Below, in pieces: positions 7,247 through 17,065 of a DNA stretch of 31,388 nucleotides. The notes beneath the pieces were generated by a model that was not told where the DNA came from, made no database searches, and saw only the letters and a list, made by a program, of their open reading frames with translations. Position 1 is the first letter of the stretch. Every line of letters starts with the position of its first letter. The translations under genes and the position numbers were made by a program. Source of the stretch: Pseudomonadota bacterium (GTDB lineage Bacteria > Pseudomonadota > Alphaproteobacteria > Caulobacterales > Aquidulcibacteraceae); the NCBI GenBank assembly GCA_023410295.1, contig JAEYPY010000266.1:1-31388 (forward strand). The letters are read 5' to 3'.

Positions 7247-8095
7247 ATGAGCTGGAAAGACATTCTCGTCATCGTATCCGACGCCGAGCACGACGAGCCG
7301 GCGCTGGCGCTGGGCGAAGCGCTGGTCGGTCAGCACGCCGACTGCAATCTCGCCGCTGCCTTCCTGACGCCGCTGCCCGACGAGCCGCTGGCGTATGAGC
7401 CGACCGTGGTCGCCGGCGTGTGGGCGGAATTGCTGGGCCGCGCGCGCCAGGAGGCGGAAGTTGAGCGCAAGAAGGTCGAGGCGCGGCTCAACAGGTCGGC
7501 GGCGCTCGACGTGGATTTCCGCAGCGCCGAGGCGCTGTCGCGCGATCTGGGGCGCGTTGCGGCGGTGCACGCGCGCTATGCCGATGTCGCCATCATGACG
7601 CGGCCGAGCGATGGCCCCGGTGTGGAGCTGCGCGAGGAGGTCATTGAGGGCGTCCTGTTCCATTCGGGGCGTCCGGCGCTGATTGCGCCGCCAGGCTGGA
7701 GCGGGACCGGGATCGGCAAGCGCGTCGTGGTGGCCTGGGATGCGAGCCGCGAGGCGACGCGGGCGCTCTCGGAAGCCAAGTCGATCCTGCAGACGGCCGA
7801 GCAGATCACGGTGCTGACGGTGGACGCCAAGCCGAAAATGTTCGGCCACGGCGATCAGCCCGGCGCCAACATCGCCGCGCACCTGTCGCGGCGGGGCTTG
7901 CCGTCCGAAGTGCGCAATGTCGACAGCATGGGACGCTCGGCCTCGGCCGCGATCATGGAAGAGGCGCAGGCGCTGAACGCCGATCTGGTCGTCATGGGCG
8001 GCTATGCGCATTCGCGGCTGCGGGAACTGGTGTTCGGCGGCGCTACGCGCGAATTGCTGCGGACGGCCACCGTGCCGCTTCTGATGGCGCACTAG
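7247..8095 (+). CDS. Universal stress protein, tandem UspA domains (282 aa)
   Basis: Two UspA-like domains in tandem, about residues 1-148 and 155-282. The first starts WKDILVIVSD, and the second starts KRVVVAWDASREATRAL. The second domain ends with MGGYAHSRLRELVFGGATREL, which fits the ATP-binding pattern G-x2-G-x9-G-[ST]. The first domain lacks a clear copy of this motif, so only the C-terminal half is expected to bind nucleotide. Tandem Usps act as cytoplasmic stress or energy-status proteins. The stop is followed by AGGAG and a small membrane protein gene nine bases on, indicating an operon. Confidence 0.9.
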   Translation: MSWKDILVIVSDAEHDEPALALGEALVGQHADCNLAAAFLTPLPDEPLAYEPTVVAGVWAELLGRARQEAEVERKKVEARLNRSAALDVDFRSAEALSRDLGRVAAVHARYADVAIMTRPSDGPGVELREEVIEGVLFHSGRPALIAPPGWSGTGIGKRVVVAWDASREATRALSEAKSILQTAEQITVLTVDAKPKMFGHGDQPGANIAAHLSRRGLPSEVRNVDSMGRSASAAIMEEAQALNADLVVMGGYAHSRLRELVFGGATRELLRTATVPLLMAH

Positions 8096-8104
8096 GAGCA
8101 GCCG

Positions 8105-8305
8105 ATGGACATCAACTGGGGCGCGTTTGATGGCATTCTGGGCATAGCCCTCGTCGTCATCGTCATCTGGGCTGCGCTGAAGCTGGTGAAGCGGCTGGTG
8201 ATTGCGATCATTGTCGTGGTGCTGATCGGCGCGACCTTCTTCGGCATGCACTGGGGCGACTTCTTCGATCGCGATCCCCCGGCGGCGGAAGCCAGCGACG
8301 AGTAA
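8105..8305 (+). CDS. Small membrane protein (66 aa)
   Basis: Starts at ATG 8105 with AGGAG overlapping the end of the Usp gene. Residues about 10-27 (GILGIALVVIVIWAALKL) and 31-47 (LVIAIIVVVLIGATFFG) form one or two hydrophobic segments split by a Lys/Arg pair, and the tail is acidic (AEASDE). No family recognised. Tight spacing after the usp gene suggests co-expression, perhaps a stress-linked membrane peptide. Confidence 0.75.
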   Translation: MDINWGAFDGILGIALVVIVIWAALKLVKRLVIAIIVVVLIGATFFGMHWGDFFDRDPPAAEASDE

Positions 8306-8379
8306 GCGCTCCCTCGCGCCGAACGGCGCTTGCCCATGCGGGCGCGCTGCGCGAACCTTCCGCGAAAGGAGGGCGCGCG

Positions 8380-9864
8380 ATGAAGTTCCTGAGCGATGGC
8401 GACAAGGCCAAGCTCCGCGGCGCGGAGGACGTGCTGCCGCGCACGCCGCTGCCGACGCAGATTGTCTCCAGCGAAGAATACGCGCCGCCGCCGCAAACCA
8501 AGCAGCAGCGCGAGGCCGAAAAGCGGCTCTATGCGCTGGCCGAAGAGATCGCACCCAAACTTGGCATGTCGCGCCGACGCTTCTTCCAGTCGCCGATGGG
8601 CATGGCGGCGGCATTCGTGGCGATGAATGCGGTCTATGGCTGCTCGTTCGCGGCTGACGAGCGCGAGGCGCGCGATCCCGATCTGGCCGGTGAACGCGCG
8701 GCTTCGCTGGCCGATCAGTTCATCATGGACATGCACACGCACTTCCTGCGCGACGACACCCGGCTCGAAGGCTTTGTACATTTGCGCGAATCCGTGCGCG
8801 GCGAGGGCTGGAATCCGCAGCTCGGCGGCGAGCAGACGATCGAGCATCTGAAGTTCGAGAATTATCGCCGCGAAATCTTCTTCGACAGCGACACGAAAAT
8901 GGCGCTGATCTCGTCGGCGCCGTCGGACATCCCGGAAGACTGGTTCCTCACCAATGAGCAGATGGCGGCGGCGCGTACGCGGGTGAACGAGGAGGCGGGT
9001 TCGCGGCGCCTCTTCACGCATGCGATCTTTACGCCGGGCGCGCCAGGTTGGCTGGAGCATTTAGAGCGCTCGCTCGAGCTCCGGCCCGATAGCGTCAAGG
9101 GCTACACGGTCGGCGACAACACGCACAAGGACACGGCGCGCTATCCGTGGCGCATGGACGATGAGGACGTCACCTATCGCGGCTATGAGCTGATGGTGCG
9201 CGCTGGCGTCAAGAACGTATGCGTGCACAAGGGGCTGTGGGGCCGCGGACTAGACCGGCGCTTTCCGCAGCTGGCGCCTTATGCCGATGTGCGCGACGTG
9301 GCGAAGGCGGCGCGCGATTGGCCGCAGCTCAATTTCATGATCTATCACTCGGCCTATCGCTTGGGTCCGCCGGATGAAGCGCTGGCGGAGTTCGAGCGCA
9401 CAGGGCGACTCGAATGGGTCAGTGAGCTTGCCGAGATTCCAGGCCGGCATGGCGTGACGAACGTCTATGGCGATCTCGGCCAGATTTTCGCGCAGACGCT
9501 GATCTCGCAGCCTCGTGTGTGCGCGGCGATCGTCGGCACGCTGGTGAAGGGGCTGGGCGCCGATCACGTGTGCTGGGGCACCGACGCGGTGTGGACCGGC
9601 GCGCCGCAATGGCAGATCGAGGGCTTGCGGCGGTTGGAGATTCCCGAGGACATGCAAACCGCGCATGGCTTTGCGCCGCTGGGCGATGCCAACAGCGCGG
9701 TGAAGCGCGCGATCTTCGGCGACAACAACGCGCGGCTCTATGCCATCACCGATGCGGAGCGGAGCGCGTGGCGCGATGACCGGCTGACGCAGGCAAAAGC
9801 CGCGTATCGGCGCGAAGGCGGCCTGCCGAGCAATCGGCGCTATGGCTACGTGATGCGCGGTTAA
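8380..9864 (+). CDS. Amidohydrolase-2 family metal-dependent hydrolase with Tat-like motif (494 aa)
   Basis: The ATG at 8380 follows AAAGGAGG, a strong ribosome site. The catalytic domain begins at MDMHTHF, with His119 and His121 as the first metal ligands. Candidate later ligands are His283 (CVHKGLW), His323 (IYHSAYR) and Asp402 (WGTDAVWTG), which fits the TIM-barrel amidohydrolase-2 (PF04909) pattern used by decarboxylases and lactonases. Before the domain, residues 64-85 contain SRRRFFQS and then a hydrophobic run (GMAAAFVAMNAVYG), resembling a twin-arginine export signal but preceded by 63 residues. Substrate is unknown. It follows the Usp and small membrane genes on the same strand after 74 bases. 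Confidence 0.85.
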   Translation: MKFLSDGDKAKLRGAEDVLPRTPLPTQIVSSEEYAPPPQTKQQREAEKRLYALAEEIAPKLGMSRRRFFQSPMGMAAAFVAMNAVYGCSFAADEREARDPDLAGERAASLADQFIMDMHTHFLRDDTRLEGFVHLRESVRGEGWNPQLGGEQTIEHLKFENYRREIFFDSDTKMALISSAPSDIPEDWFLTNEQMAAARTRVNEEAGSRRLFTHAIFTPGAPGWLEHLERSLELRPDSVKGYTVGDNTHKDTARYPWRMDDEDVTYRGYELMVRAGVKNVCVHKGLWGRGLDRRFPQLAPYADVRDVAKAARDWPQLNFMIYHSAYRLGPPDEALAEFERTGRLEWVSELAEIPGRHGVTNVYGDLGQIFAQTLISQPRVCAAIVGTLVKGLGADHVCWGTDAVWTGAPQWQIEGLRRLEIPEDMQTAHGFAPLGDANSAVKRAIFGDNNARLYAITDAERSAWRDDRLTQAKAAYRREGGLPSNRRYGYVMRG

Positions 9865-9869
9865 CTCGG

Positions 9870-10045
9870 CCCCTTGTTGCCGCAGCGAAGCGGAGGTCAG
9901 GGGCGGGGTGAGGGCGCACTTTGTGCCGCGAACGGCGCCAGTACCCCTCACCTGCGTTTGCCGACCCAAATGCTGTCCTCACCCACAAGGGCGCAAGTCA
10001 CGCGCCGGAACCCCTTGTGTGCCCTTGGCGCCACACTAAGTCATG
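9870..10045. repeat. Palindrome-rich intergenic region before clpB
   Basis: The 251-base gap holds GGTGAGGG (9907-9914) / CCCTCACC (9945-9952) and CACAAGGG (9984-9991) / CCCTTGTG (10012-10019), plus CCCCT/AGGGG near its start. The GC-rich character is like RIME-type intergenic repeats. A heat-shock promoter for clpB is expected here. CCCTTG occurs at 10012 and 10022, but I cannot match a convincing sigma-32 -10 element. Confidence 0.45.
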
Positions 10046-10115
10046 GGCAGGAAAAAACATGCCGAACTGATCCGCCGCAATGGGGGTCGGGACGGGACGC
10101 CTTAAGGGGTCGCTC

Positions 10116-12710
<2,595 letters not shown>

Positions 12711-12712
12711 GG

Positions 12713-12754
12713 CAGAAGCCAGAAGTCAGAAGGCATTCTGATTTCTGGCTTCTG
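12713..12754. terminator. Long hairpin after clpB, shared by convergent genes
   Basis: Arms of 19 bases (12713-12731 and 12736-12754) pair with one mismatch around the loop GGCA. It fills the gap between the clpB stop (12710) and the stop of the convergent lipoprotein gene (12764), so it may end both transcripts. There is no T-run, and its words (CAGAAG, TCAGAA) recall the repeat at 7140-7216, so it may be a repeat element doing this job. Confidence 0.6.
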
Positions 12755-12763
12755 ATGTCCTGC

Positions 12764-13033
12764 TTACGGCTGCGTCGATTCATTGTCGTCAGTCGCGCGT
12801 TCGACGGCGCCGGCGGCTTCGTTGACGGCGCCTTCGGCAGCTTCGCCCGCTTCGCGTGCGGCTTCGCCGATTTCTTGACCCGCTTGATTGAACTCGGCGC
12901 CGGCCTGATTGGCGGCTTCGCTGGTTTCGCTGGCGGCTTCTTCGGTCTCGGTTTCTGCGCGCTCGGTTTGCGCGGGATTGCAGGCCACGAGGCCGAGCGC
13001 CGAAGCGGCGGCGATAACGGCAAGGACTTTCAT
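12764..13033 (-). CDS. Small helical lipoprotein (89 aa)
   Basis: The start at ATG 13033 is set by AGGAG eight bases upstream; a longer frame to 13099 lacks a ribosome site. A signal peptide (MKVLAVIAAASALGLVAC) ends in a lipobox with Cys18. The mature part is a low-complexity Ala/Glu-rich helix with repeating EAA and AGEEAxE patterns and no tryptophan or cysteine, likely an extended amphipathic helix in the periplasm. It resembles small entericidin- or YtxH-like lipoproteins in style only. It is divergent from the PAP2 gene across two perfect palindromes. Confidence 0.8.
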   Translation of the reverse strand: MKVLAVIAAASALGLVACNPAQTERAETETEEAASETSEAANQAGAEFNQAGQEIGEAAREAGEAAEGAVNEAAGAVERATDDNESTQP

Positions 13034-13078
13034 TGTCGAACTCCTGTCTCTGCCCCGCACATTTGAACTAGCAGGCGC

Positions 13079-13090
13079 GCCGCATGCGGC
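13079..13090. promoter_or_regulatory. Perfect 12-base palindrome GCCGCATGCGGC
   Basis: Self-complementary site in the gap between the divergent lipoprotein (start 13033) and PAP2 genes, three bases before a second perfect palindrome. Likely part of a two-site operator; the binding protein is unknown. Confidence 0.4.
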
Positions 13091-13093
13091 TAG

Positions 13094-13107
13094 ACGCAAA
13101 TTTGCGT
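13094..13107. promoter_or_regulatory. Perfect 14-base palindrome ACGCAAATTTGCGT
   Basis: Fully self-complementary with an AT-rich core, unusual in this GC-rich sequence. It lies 60 bases upstream of the lipoprotein ATG and 20-59 bases upstream of the candidate PAP2 starts, a natural place for a dimeric regulator to control both. A GTG at 13106 overlaps it, an argument against that GTG as the PAP2 start. Confidence 0.45.
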
Positions 13108-13165
13108 GGCTACGCCTGCGCGGTGCATGGGAACTTTTGTCCTGCGCGCGGCATTGGATGCCGTC

Positions 13166-13936
13166 ATGCCTCCATCTCTGCAGACCGATCCAAAGGCGCT
13201 TCTGGCGTTGGCGCGGCGCGAGATCGCCCCGCTCGGCGCGCTAATCGGCGTGGCGCTAGCGCTCTTGGGCTTCATCGAGATCGCCGATGAAGTGGGTGAG
13301 GGCGAAGTGCGCTGGTTCGATGAAGGGCTCCTCATGGCCCTGCGCACCAGCGATCCGGCCGATCCGATCGGGCCCCGTTGGCTGGAAGAGATCGTTGTCG
13401 AACTCACCGCGCTCGGCGGCTTCGGCGTGCTCGCACTCGTGACGCTGTTCGTGCTCGGCTATCTCGCGATGCAGAAGAAGTGGGGCGATGCGCTCCTGGT
13501 GCTGGTCGCGACGCTCGGCGGCACGGCGATCAGCGAAGGGCTGAAGGTCGGTTTCGCGCGGCCGCGGCCGGATCTGGTGGCGCACGCAGTGGATGTCACT
13601 AGCATGAGCTTTCCGAGCGGGCACGCGATGCTGTCGGCGGTGACGTATCTGACGCTCGGCGCGCTGCTAGCGCGCTCGCAGGAGCGCAAGAGCTTGCGCG
13701 TTTATGTGCTGAGCGTGGCGATCGTGCTGACGCTGATCATCGGGATGAGCCGCGTTTATCTCGGGGTTCATTGGCCGACGGACGTCCTTGCGGGCTGGTG
13801 TCTCGGCGCAGCGTGGGCGCTGCTGTGCTGGCTCGCAGCGACGTTCCTCGCGCGCAAACACAAGCTGGGCGTCAGCCTTGGCGCGGAAGCGTCAGAGGAC
13901 GCGTCCAGCGACCTCGTCGGCAATCGCGAGCGATGA
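13166..13936 (+). CDS. PAP2-family membrane phosphatase (256 aa)
   Basis: Carries all three signature motifs of the PAP2/lipid-phosphatase superfamily: KVGFARPRP (127-135), PSGH (150-153) and SRVYLGVHWPTD (195-206), so the catalytic Arg, His and Asp residues are intact. Several membrane helices surround them, placing the active site at the membrane, where such enzymes dephosphorylate phosphatidate, PGP or undecaprenyl pyrophosphate. The start is uncertain: ATG 13166 gives a natural N-terminus, while ATG 13127 or GTG 13106 would add 13 or 20 residues. The 3' end overlaps the convergent LhgO-like gene by 45 bases. Confidence 0.88.
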   Translation: MPPSLQTDPKALLALARREIAPLGALIGVALALLGFIEIADEVGEGEVRWFDEGLLMALRTSDPADPIGPRWLEEIVVELTALGGFGVLALVTLFVLGYLAMQKKWGDALLVLVATLGGTAISEGLKVGFARPRPDLVAHAVDVTSMSFPSGHAMLSAVTYLTLGALLARSQERKSLRVYVLSVAIVLTLIIGMSRVYLGVHWPTDVLAGWCLGAAWALLCWLAATFLARKHKLGVSLGAEASEDASSDLVGNRER

Positions 13937-15022
13937 GGTGAGCCCCGGGCTCTCGATGCCGAAGAGATTCACGAGACCCTCGATGCGGTGCAACTCTGGT
14001 CCATCGATGCGGAAATCGGCGGCGGCTTGGCCGGCGCCGGAGAGTTTGGGGCGGCACCCGGAATAATCCGGAACGAGCGCGTTTTCCGGCAGCGTCGGCC
14101 AGTAGCGGCGGATGGCGTCGTAGAAGCTTTCGCTGCGCTTGATGTCGACGGCGTAATCAACGCGCGCGGGATCGTTGTGATCGAGCCATTCGACATCGGG
14201 GCCGAATTTGGCGCGGCCGCCGAGATCGAGCGTCAAGTGCACGCCTAACCCGCCATCGACCGGCGCGGGATAGATGAGGTGCGTGAACGGGGTTTTGACC
14301 ATGCAGCCGAAATAGGAGCCCTTGGCCAGCACCAGCGGCGGGATCGCGGTTTCGGGAATGCCGGCGATGCTGGCGGCGACGGCTTGGGCGCCAAGGCCGG
14401 CCGAATTGATCAGTACGTTGCAGCGCATGCGCGCGGGCGAGTCGCCGCCCACTTCAATCTCGAAGCCGCCGCCCGCGCGTACTTCGCCGCGCATGATCGG
14501 CGCGTTGAGCGCGAGTGCGCCGCCGTTGGATTCGATCTCGCCAAGCAGCGCCAGCATGTAGCCGTGGCTGTCGACGATGCCGGTCTCGGGCGAGAGCATG
14601 GCCGAGACGGCGCGCACGCGGGGCTCGAGGTAAGCCACCTCCGCGGCGGTCAGCAGCGTGCAGTTTTCCACTTCGTTGGTCTGCGAAAGCGCGAAGATCG
14701 ACGCGATCTTGGCTTCTTCCCGGGAATCGGTGGCGACGATGAGCTTGCCGCACTTGCGATGCGCGACGCCGCGTTCGGCGAGATAGGCGTAGAGCTTGCG
14801 ACGGCCGGCGACGCACATGCGGTGCTTCAGCGTGCCTGTCGGGTAATACATGCCGCCGTGGATGACTTCGCTATTGCGCGCCGACGTGCCCGTGCCGATC
14901 GCGCCAGCCGCTTCAAGCACCAAGACTTCGCGGCCGCGGCGCGATAGCTCAGCCGCGCAGGCAAGCCCCACGGCGCCCGCGCCGATGACGATGCAGTCGA
15001 TATGGTAAATGTCGGTGCTCAT
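13892..15022 (-). CDS. FAD-dependent oxidoreductase, L-2-hydroxyglutarate oxidase-like (376 aa)
   Basis: The DAO-type Rossmann motif IVIGAGAVGLA begins at residue 11, followed by the acidic end of strand 2 (VLVLEAAGAIG) and SARNSEVIHGGMYYPTGTLK, a segment characteristic of the LhgO/L2HGDH group. C-terminal segments YSGCRPKLSG and LFGIESPGLTSSLAIAD close the FAD site. LhgO enzymes oxidise L-2-hydroxyglutarate to 2-oxoglutarate, in bacteria often passing electrons to quinones. No csiD or glutarate genes are nearby, so the substrate is inferred. The ATG at 15022 gives a normal N-terminus. Its end overlaps the PAP2 gene tail. Confidence 0.82.
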   Translation of the reverse strand: MSTDIYHIDCIVIGAGAVGLACAAELSRRGREVLVLEAAGAIGTGTSARNSEVIHGGMYYPTGTLKHRMCVAGRRKLYAYLAERGVAHRKCGKLIVATDSREEAKIASIFALSQTNEVENCTLLTAAEVAYLEPRVRAVSAMLSPETGIVDSHGYMLALLGEIESNGGALALNAPIMRGEVRAGGGFEIEVGGDSPARMRCNVLINSAGLGAQAVAASIAGIPETAIPPLVLAKGSYFGCMVKTPFTHLIYPAPVDGGLGVHLTLDLGGRAKFGPDVEWLDHNDPARVDYAVDIKRSESFYDAIRRYWPTLPENALVPDYSGCRPKLSGAGQAAADFRIDGPELHRIEGLVNLFGIESPGLTSSLAIADEVAGRVL

Positions 15023-15052
15023 GCGGATCGGCTCGTTCTAGCGCGCAAACGG

Positions 15053-15083
15053 CGCGCCGCACATGGATTTCATGCACGGCGCG
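15053..15083 (-). terminator. Hairpin after the DUF4199 gene
   Basis: Thirteen-base arms (15053-15065 and 15071-15083) around a 5-base loop. In minus-strand RNA the two imperfect positions become G-U wobbles, so the stem is continuous; in plus-strand RNA they would be A-C mismatches. It lies 25 bases past the DUF4199 stop and is followed on that strand by CCGTTTGCG, a short T-run. This asymmetry fits a minus-strand terminator. Confidence 0.55.
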
Positions 15084-15107
15084 TTCCGTACGTGTTGAAG
15101 GCGAGCC

Positions 15108-15641
15108 TCAGGCGCGAGCAGGGAAGAAGCGGGGGTTTCTCAAGAGCGCGGCGGCGATGAGGGAGATGATGAGGCCGACGGGGAAGATTTCGATGAAGGT
15201 CATCGGCATGCGGAAGAGCGGATTGGTGTAGAGCTCCTGGAATTGCGCGTACTGCGCACGCATGGTTTCGAGCTCGGCCGGCGGCGTGCCCTTGGCTTCG
15301 GCGGCGGCGAGCGCGGCGGCGGCGTAGTCGGAAGCGAAGCTGTAGTCGGTGAGATAGAGCGTGATTTCCCAGCCGATCACATAGATGAGCGCGGCGACGA
15401 CGCTGATGCCGAGGCCCAAGAGGAACGCCTGGCCGAACTTGATGACGCCGCCTTTGACGTTGTCGCGATAGCTTTTGACGCCGATGAAGATCATGGACAG
15501 CGCCAGGATCATCATCGCGTAGCCGAAGAATTGCGAGCTCGACCACGAGGTATGGTCGGAATCCATCGCCAGCAGCGTGAACATCGGAATGGCGACGATG
15601 AGGCCGGCGATGACGCCGTAGGTGAGGCTGGTGCGGAGCAT
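15108..15641 (-). CDS. DUF4199-type membrane protein (177 aa)
   Basis: The start at ATG 15641 is supported by AAGGA nine bases upstream; the frame is open to 15695 but that part overlaps the previous gene. Four hydrophobic helices are visible (about 5-25, 36-55, 68-92 and 150-168), with a hydrophilic loop rich in Ala/Glu (AAAALAAAEAKGTPPAELE) between the third and fourth. Layout and length fit the DUF4199 family, of unknown function. It follows the VOC gene by 11 bases, so they are probably co-transcribed, and a membrane-tethered LuxR regulator lies upstream. Confidence 0.75.
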   Translation of the reverse strand: MLRTSLTYGVIAGLIVAIPMFTLLAMDSDHTSWSSSQFFGYAMMILALSMIFIGVKSYRDNVKGGVIKFGQAFLLGLGISVVAALIYVIGWEITLYLTDYSFASDYAAAALAAAEAKGTPPAELETMRAQYAQFQELYTNPLFRMPMTFIEIFPVGLIISLIAAALLRNPRFFPARA

Positions 15642-15652
15642 TGGGCTGTCCT

Positions 15653-16054
15653 TCAGGTGGCGACGTTGCTGTTCGTCATCGGCTTGGGCTCCCACAGCTC
15701 GATCTTGCGGCCTTCGGGATCGAGAATGTGGGCGAACTTGCCCATGCCTTCGTCGGGGAAGAGCTTGATCGGCTCGACGCCGTGCTCCTTGGCGCGGGCG
15801 AGGATGGCGTCGAGATCGTCGACTACGAGATTGAACATGAAGCGCTCAGTGGACGGCGCGATGTAGTCGCTCGTTTCGGCCATGATGTTGAACACGGTTG
15901 CGGCGCCGGGCTGATCGGCCATCGGCTGCGGCAGGAAGACGGTGCCGCCCCATTCGGTTTGCTCAAGCCCGAGCACGCGGCCGTACCATTCGCGTGTCGC
16001 GTCGGCGTTGGCCGATTTGAAGAAGAGGCCGCCGAGGCCGAGCACTTTCGCCAT
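15653..16054 (-). CDS. VOC (glyoxalase/bleomycin-resistance) family protein (133 aa)
   Basis: The start at ATG 16054 is fixed by GGGAG nine bases upstream. A single vicinal-oxygen-chelate domain: VLGLGGLFFKSANADATREWYGRVLGLE, a central turn, then FMFNLVVDDLDAILARAKEHGVEP and the terminal FAHILDPEGRKIELWEP, whose Glu is the usual metal ligand. Length is typical for a one-module protein that dimerises. Substrate is unknown. It precedes the DUF4199 gene by 11 bases. Confidence 0.88.
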   Translation of the reverse strand: MAKVLGLGGLFFKSANADATREWYGRVLGLEQTEWGGTVFLPQPMADQPGAATVFNIMAETSDYIAPSTERFMFNLVVDDLDAILARAKEHGVEPIKLFPDEGMGKFAHILDPEGRKIELWEPKPMTNSNVAT

Positions 16055-16173
16055 TCGCGAATCTCCCGCTGTTCTCGCGCCATCGTTGCGGCGCGCGGCC
16101 GGCCGGAACAATCGCCCGAAAGGGTGATTGGCTTGGTTTCACCCGGTTTTCTCGGTGGGACGCGGCTTTCTCC

Positions 16174-16223
16174 ACACCCATTCCCGGGCTCTACGCGTGC
16201 CGCGGAGCCCCAGGAATGGGTGT
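16174..16223. repeat. RIME-like palindrome after the LuxR-type gene
   Basis: Outer arms ACACCCATTCC (16174-16184) / GGAATGGGTGT (16213-16223) and inner arms GGGCTC (16186-16191) / GAGCCC (16205-16210) fold into one long hairpin with a small bulge. It sits 8 bases past the LuxR-type gene stop and may end its transcript. Its form is that of alphaproteobacterial intergenic palindromic repeats. Confidence 0.6.
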
Positions 16224-16231
16224 TGTGGCGC

Positions 16232-16648
16232 TTAGGGGATCAGGCCCAGCTCCCTCGCTTTTGCGATCGCTTCGGTGCGCCGCGCAGCGTTGAGTTTTTC
16301 GTAGAGCCGGGCGATGTGGGTTTTCACGGTGTTGGGGGAGACGGCGAGTTTGGCGGCGATCTCCTTGTTGGAGCGGCCGGCGGCGAGGTGTTGCAGCACT
16401 TCGTATTCGCGGTCGGAGATGCCGAGGGAGGCGAGCGCGGCGGTGTTGGGCGTGAAGGTTGCGCTCGCGGGTGGGCGGCGGAAGAGCTTGGCGCCGATCC
16501 AGACGCCCAGCGCGAGGAAGCCGGCGGCGAAGAGCGCGAAATAAATCTCGCCGGGATGCTCACGCACGAGCATGCGGTATTGCAGCCATTGCAACAAGAC
16601 GGCGCCGAGAGCGAGCGCGAGGCCGTAGAGGGCGATGGTGCGGAGCAT
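16232..16648 (-). CDS. Membrane-anchored LuxR-type helix-turn-helix regulator (138 aa)
   Basis: Two N-terminal membrane helices, about residues 4-22 (TIALYGLALALGAVLLQWL) and 36-55 (YFALFAAGFLALGVWIGAKL), are followed after a short linker by a GerE/LuxR DNA-binding domain (about 75-136) with the classic ISDREYEVLQHLAAGRSNKEIA and SPNTVKTHIARLYEKL segments. There is no receiver or ligand-binding domain, so the membrane segment itself is the likely sensor or anchor. DUF4199 genes often occur near such regulators; here a VOC gene and a palindrome lie between. It starts 11 bases after the hypothetical gene upstream. Confidence 0.85.
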   Translation of the reverse strand: MLRTIALYGLALALGAVLLQWLQYRMLVREHPGEIYFALFAAGFLALGVWIGAKLFRRPPASATFTPNTAALASLGISDREYEVLQHLAAGRSNKEIAAKLAVSPNTVKTHIARLYEKLNAARRTEAIAKARELGLIP

Positions 16649-16659
16649 GGGTGGTGCTG

Positions 16660-17028
16660 TCAGCCCTCTTTGAACTGATTGCGGTAAGCTTCCTCATGCT
16701 CTGGAAACAGCTCGGGGTAAGGTGGGTCCTCCACGCCCCAGCAGATCACCTCAAGATAGTATGGGTCTTCGATGCCGTCGAACTCCTGAATCGTGACGCT
16801 GGAGCAGGTCATCTCGCGCCCATCGGGCGTGAGCGCCACAAGTCCAGGGAGGACGCGTGTGTCACGCAACGGTCGACCGGCAAAATCGAGCGCGGGCTTC
16901 ATGACTTGCCGAAACCGCTCGTAATCTTCTGTCGGATTAACGCGGCCGCTCGCAATGCCCATAGGCGGATCGCCAGCTTCTAAAGCCGACCGACCGACCA
17001 AAACACCTTCGTAGTAGAACCTAAACAT
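16660..17028 (-). CDS. Hypothetical protein (122 aa)
   Basis: A complete frame from ATG 17028 with an ordinary soluble composition (MFRFYYEGVLVGRSALEAGDPPMG at the start) and three tryptophan-, tyrosine- or proline-rich patches near the end (YYLEVICWGVEDPPYPELFP). No signal, membrane helix or family motif is recognised. Base composition appears lower in GC than the neighbours. It lies between gnnB-like and LuxR-type genes on the same strand with gaps of 37 and 11 bases. Confidence 0.65.
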   Translation of the reverse strand: MFRFYYEGVLVGRSALEAGDPPMGIASGRVNPTEDYERFRQVMKPALDFAGRPLRDTRVLPGLVALTPDGREMTCSSVTIQEFDGIEDPYYLEVICWGVEDPPYPELFPEHEEAYRNQFKEG

Positions 17029-17065
17029 GGCGGCAGCTTATCGCGGCAACCGCCGATAGCGAAGA

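Noticed and set aside
7154..8614. 486-codon minus-strand frame opposite the usp and small membrane genes
   Set aside because: Arg/His/Gln-rich shadow translation; the plus-strand genes have ribosome sites and family motifs.
10010..10045. Sigma-32 heat-shock promoter for clpB
   Set aside because: CCCTTG is present twice but no acceptable -10 element lies at the right spacing, so I do not call it.
15641..16678. 345-codon plus-strand frame spanning several minus-strand genes
   Set aside because: It crosses three well-supported minus-strand genes and a palindrome, with no coherent domain.
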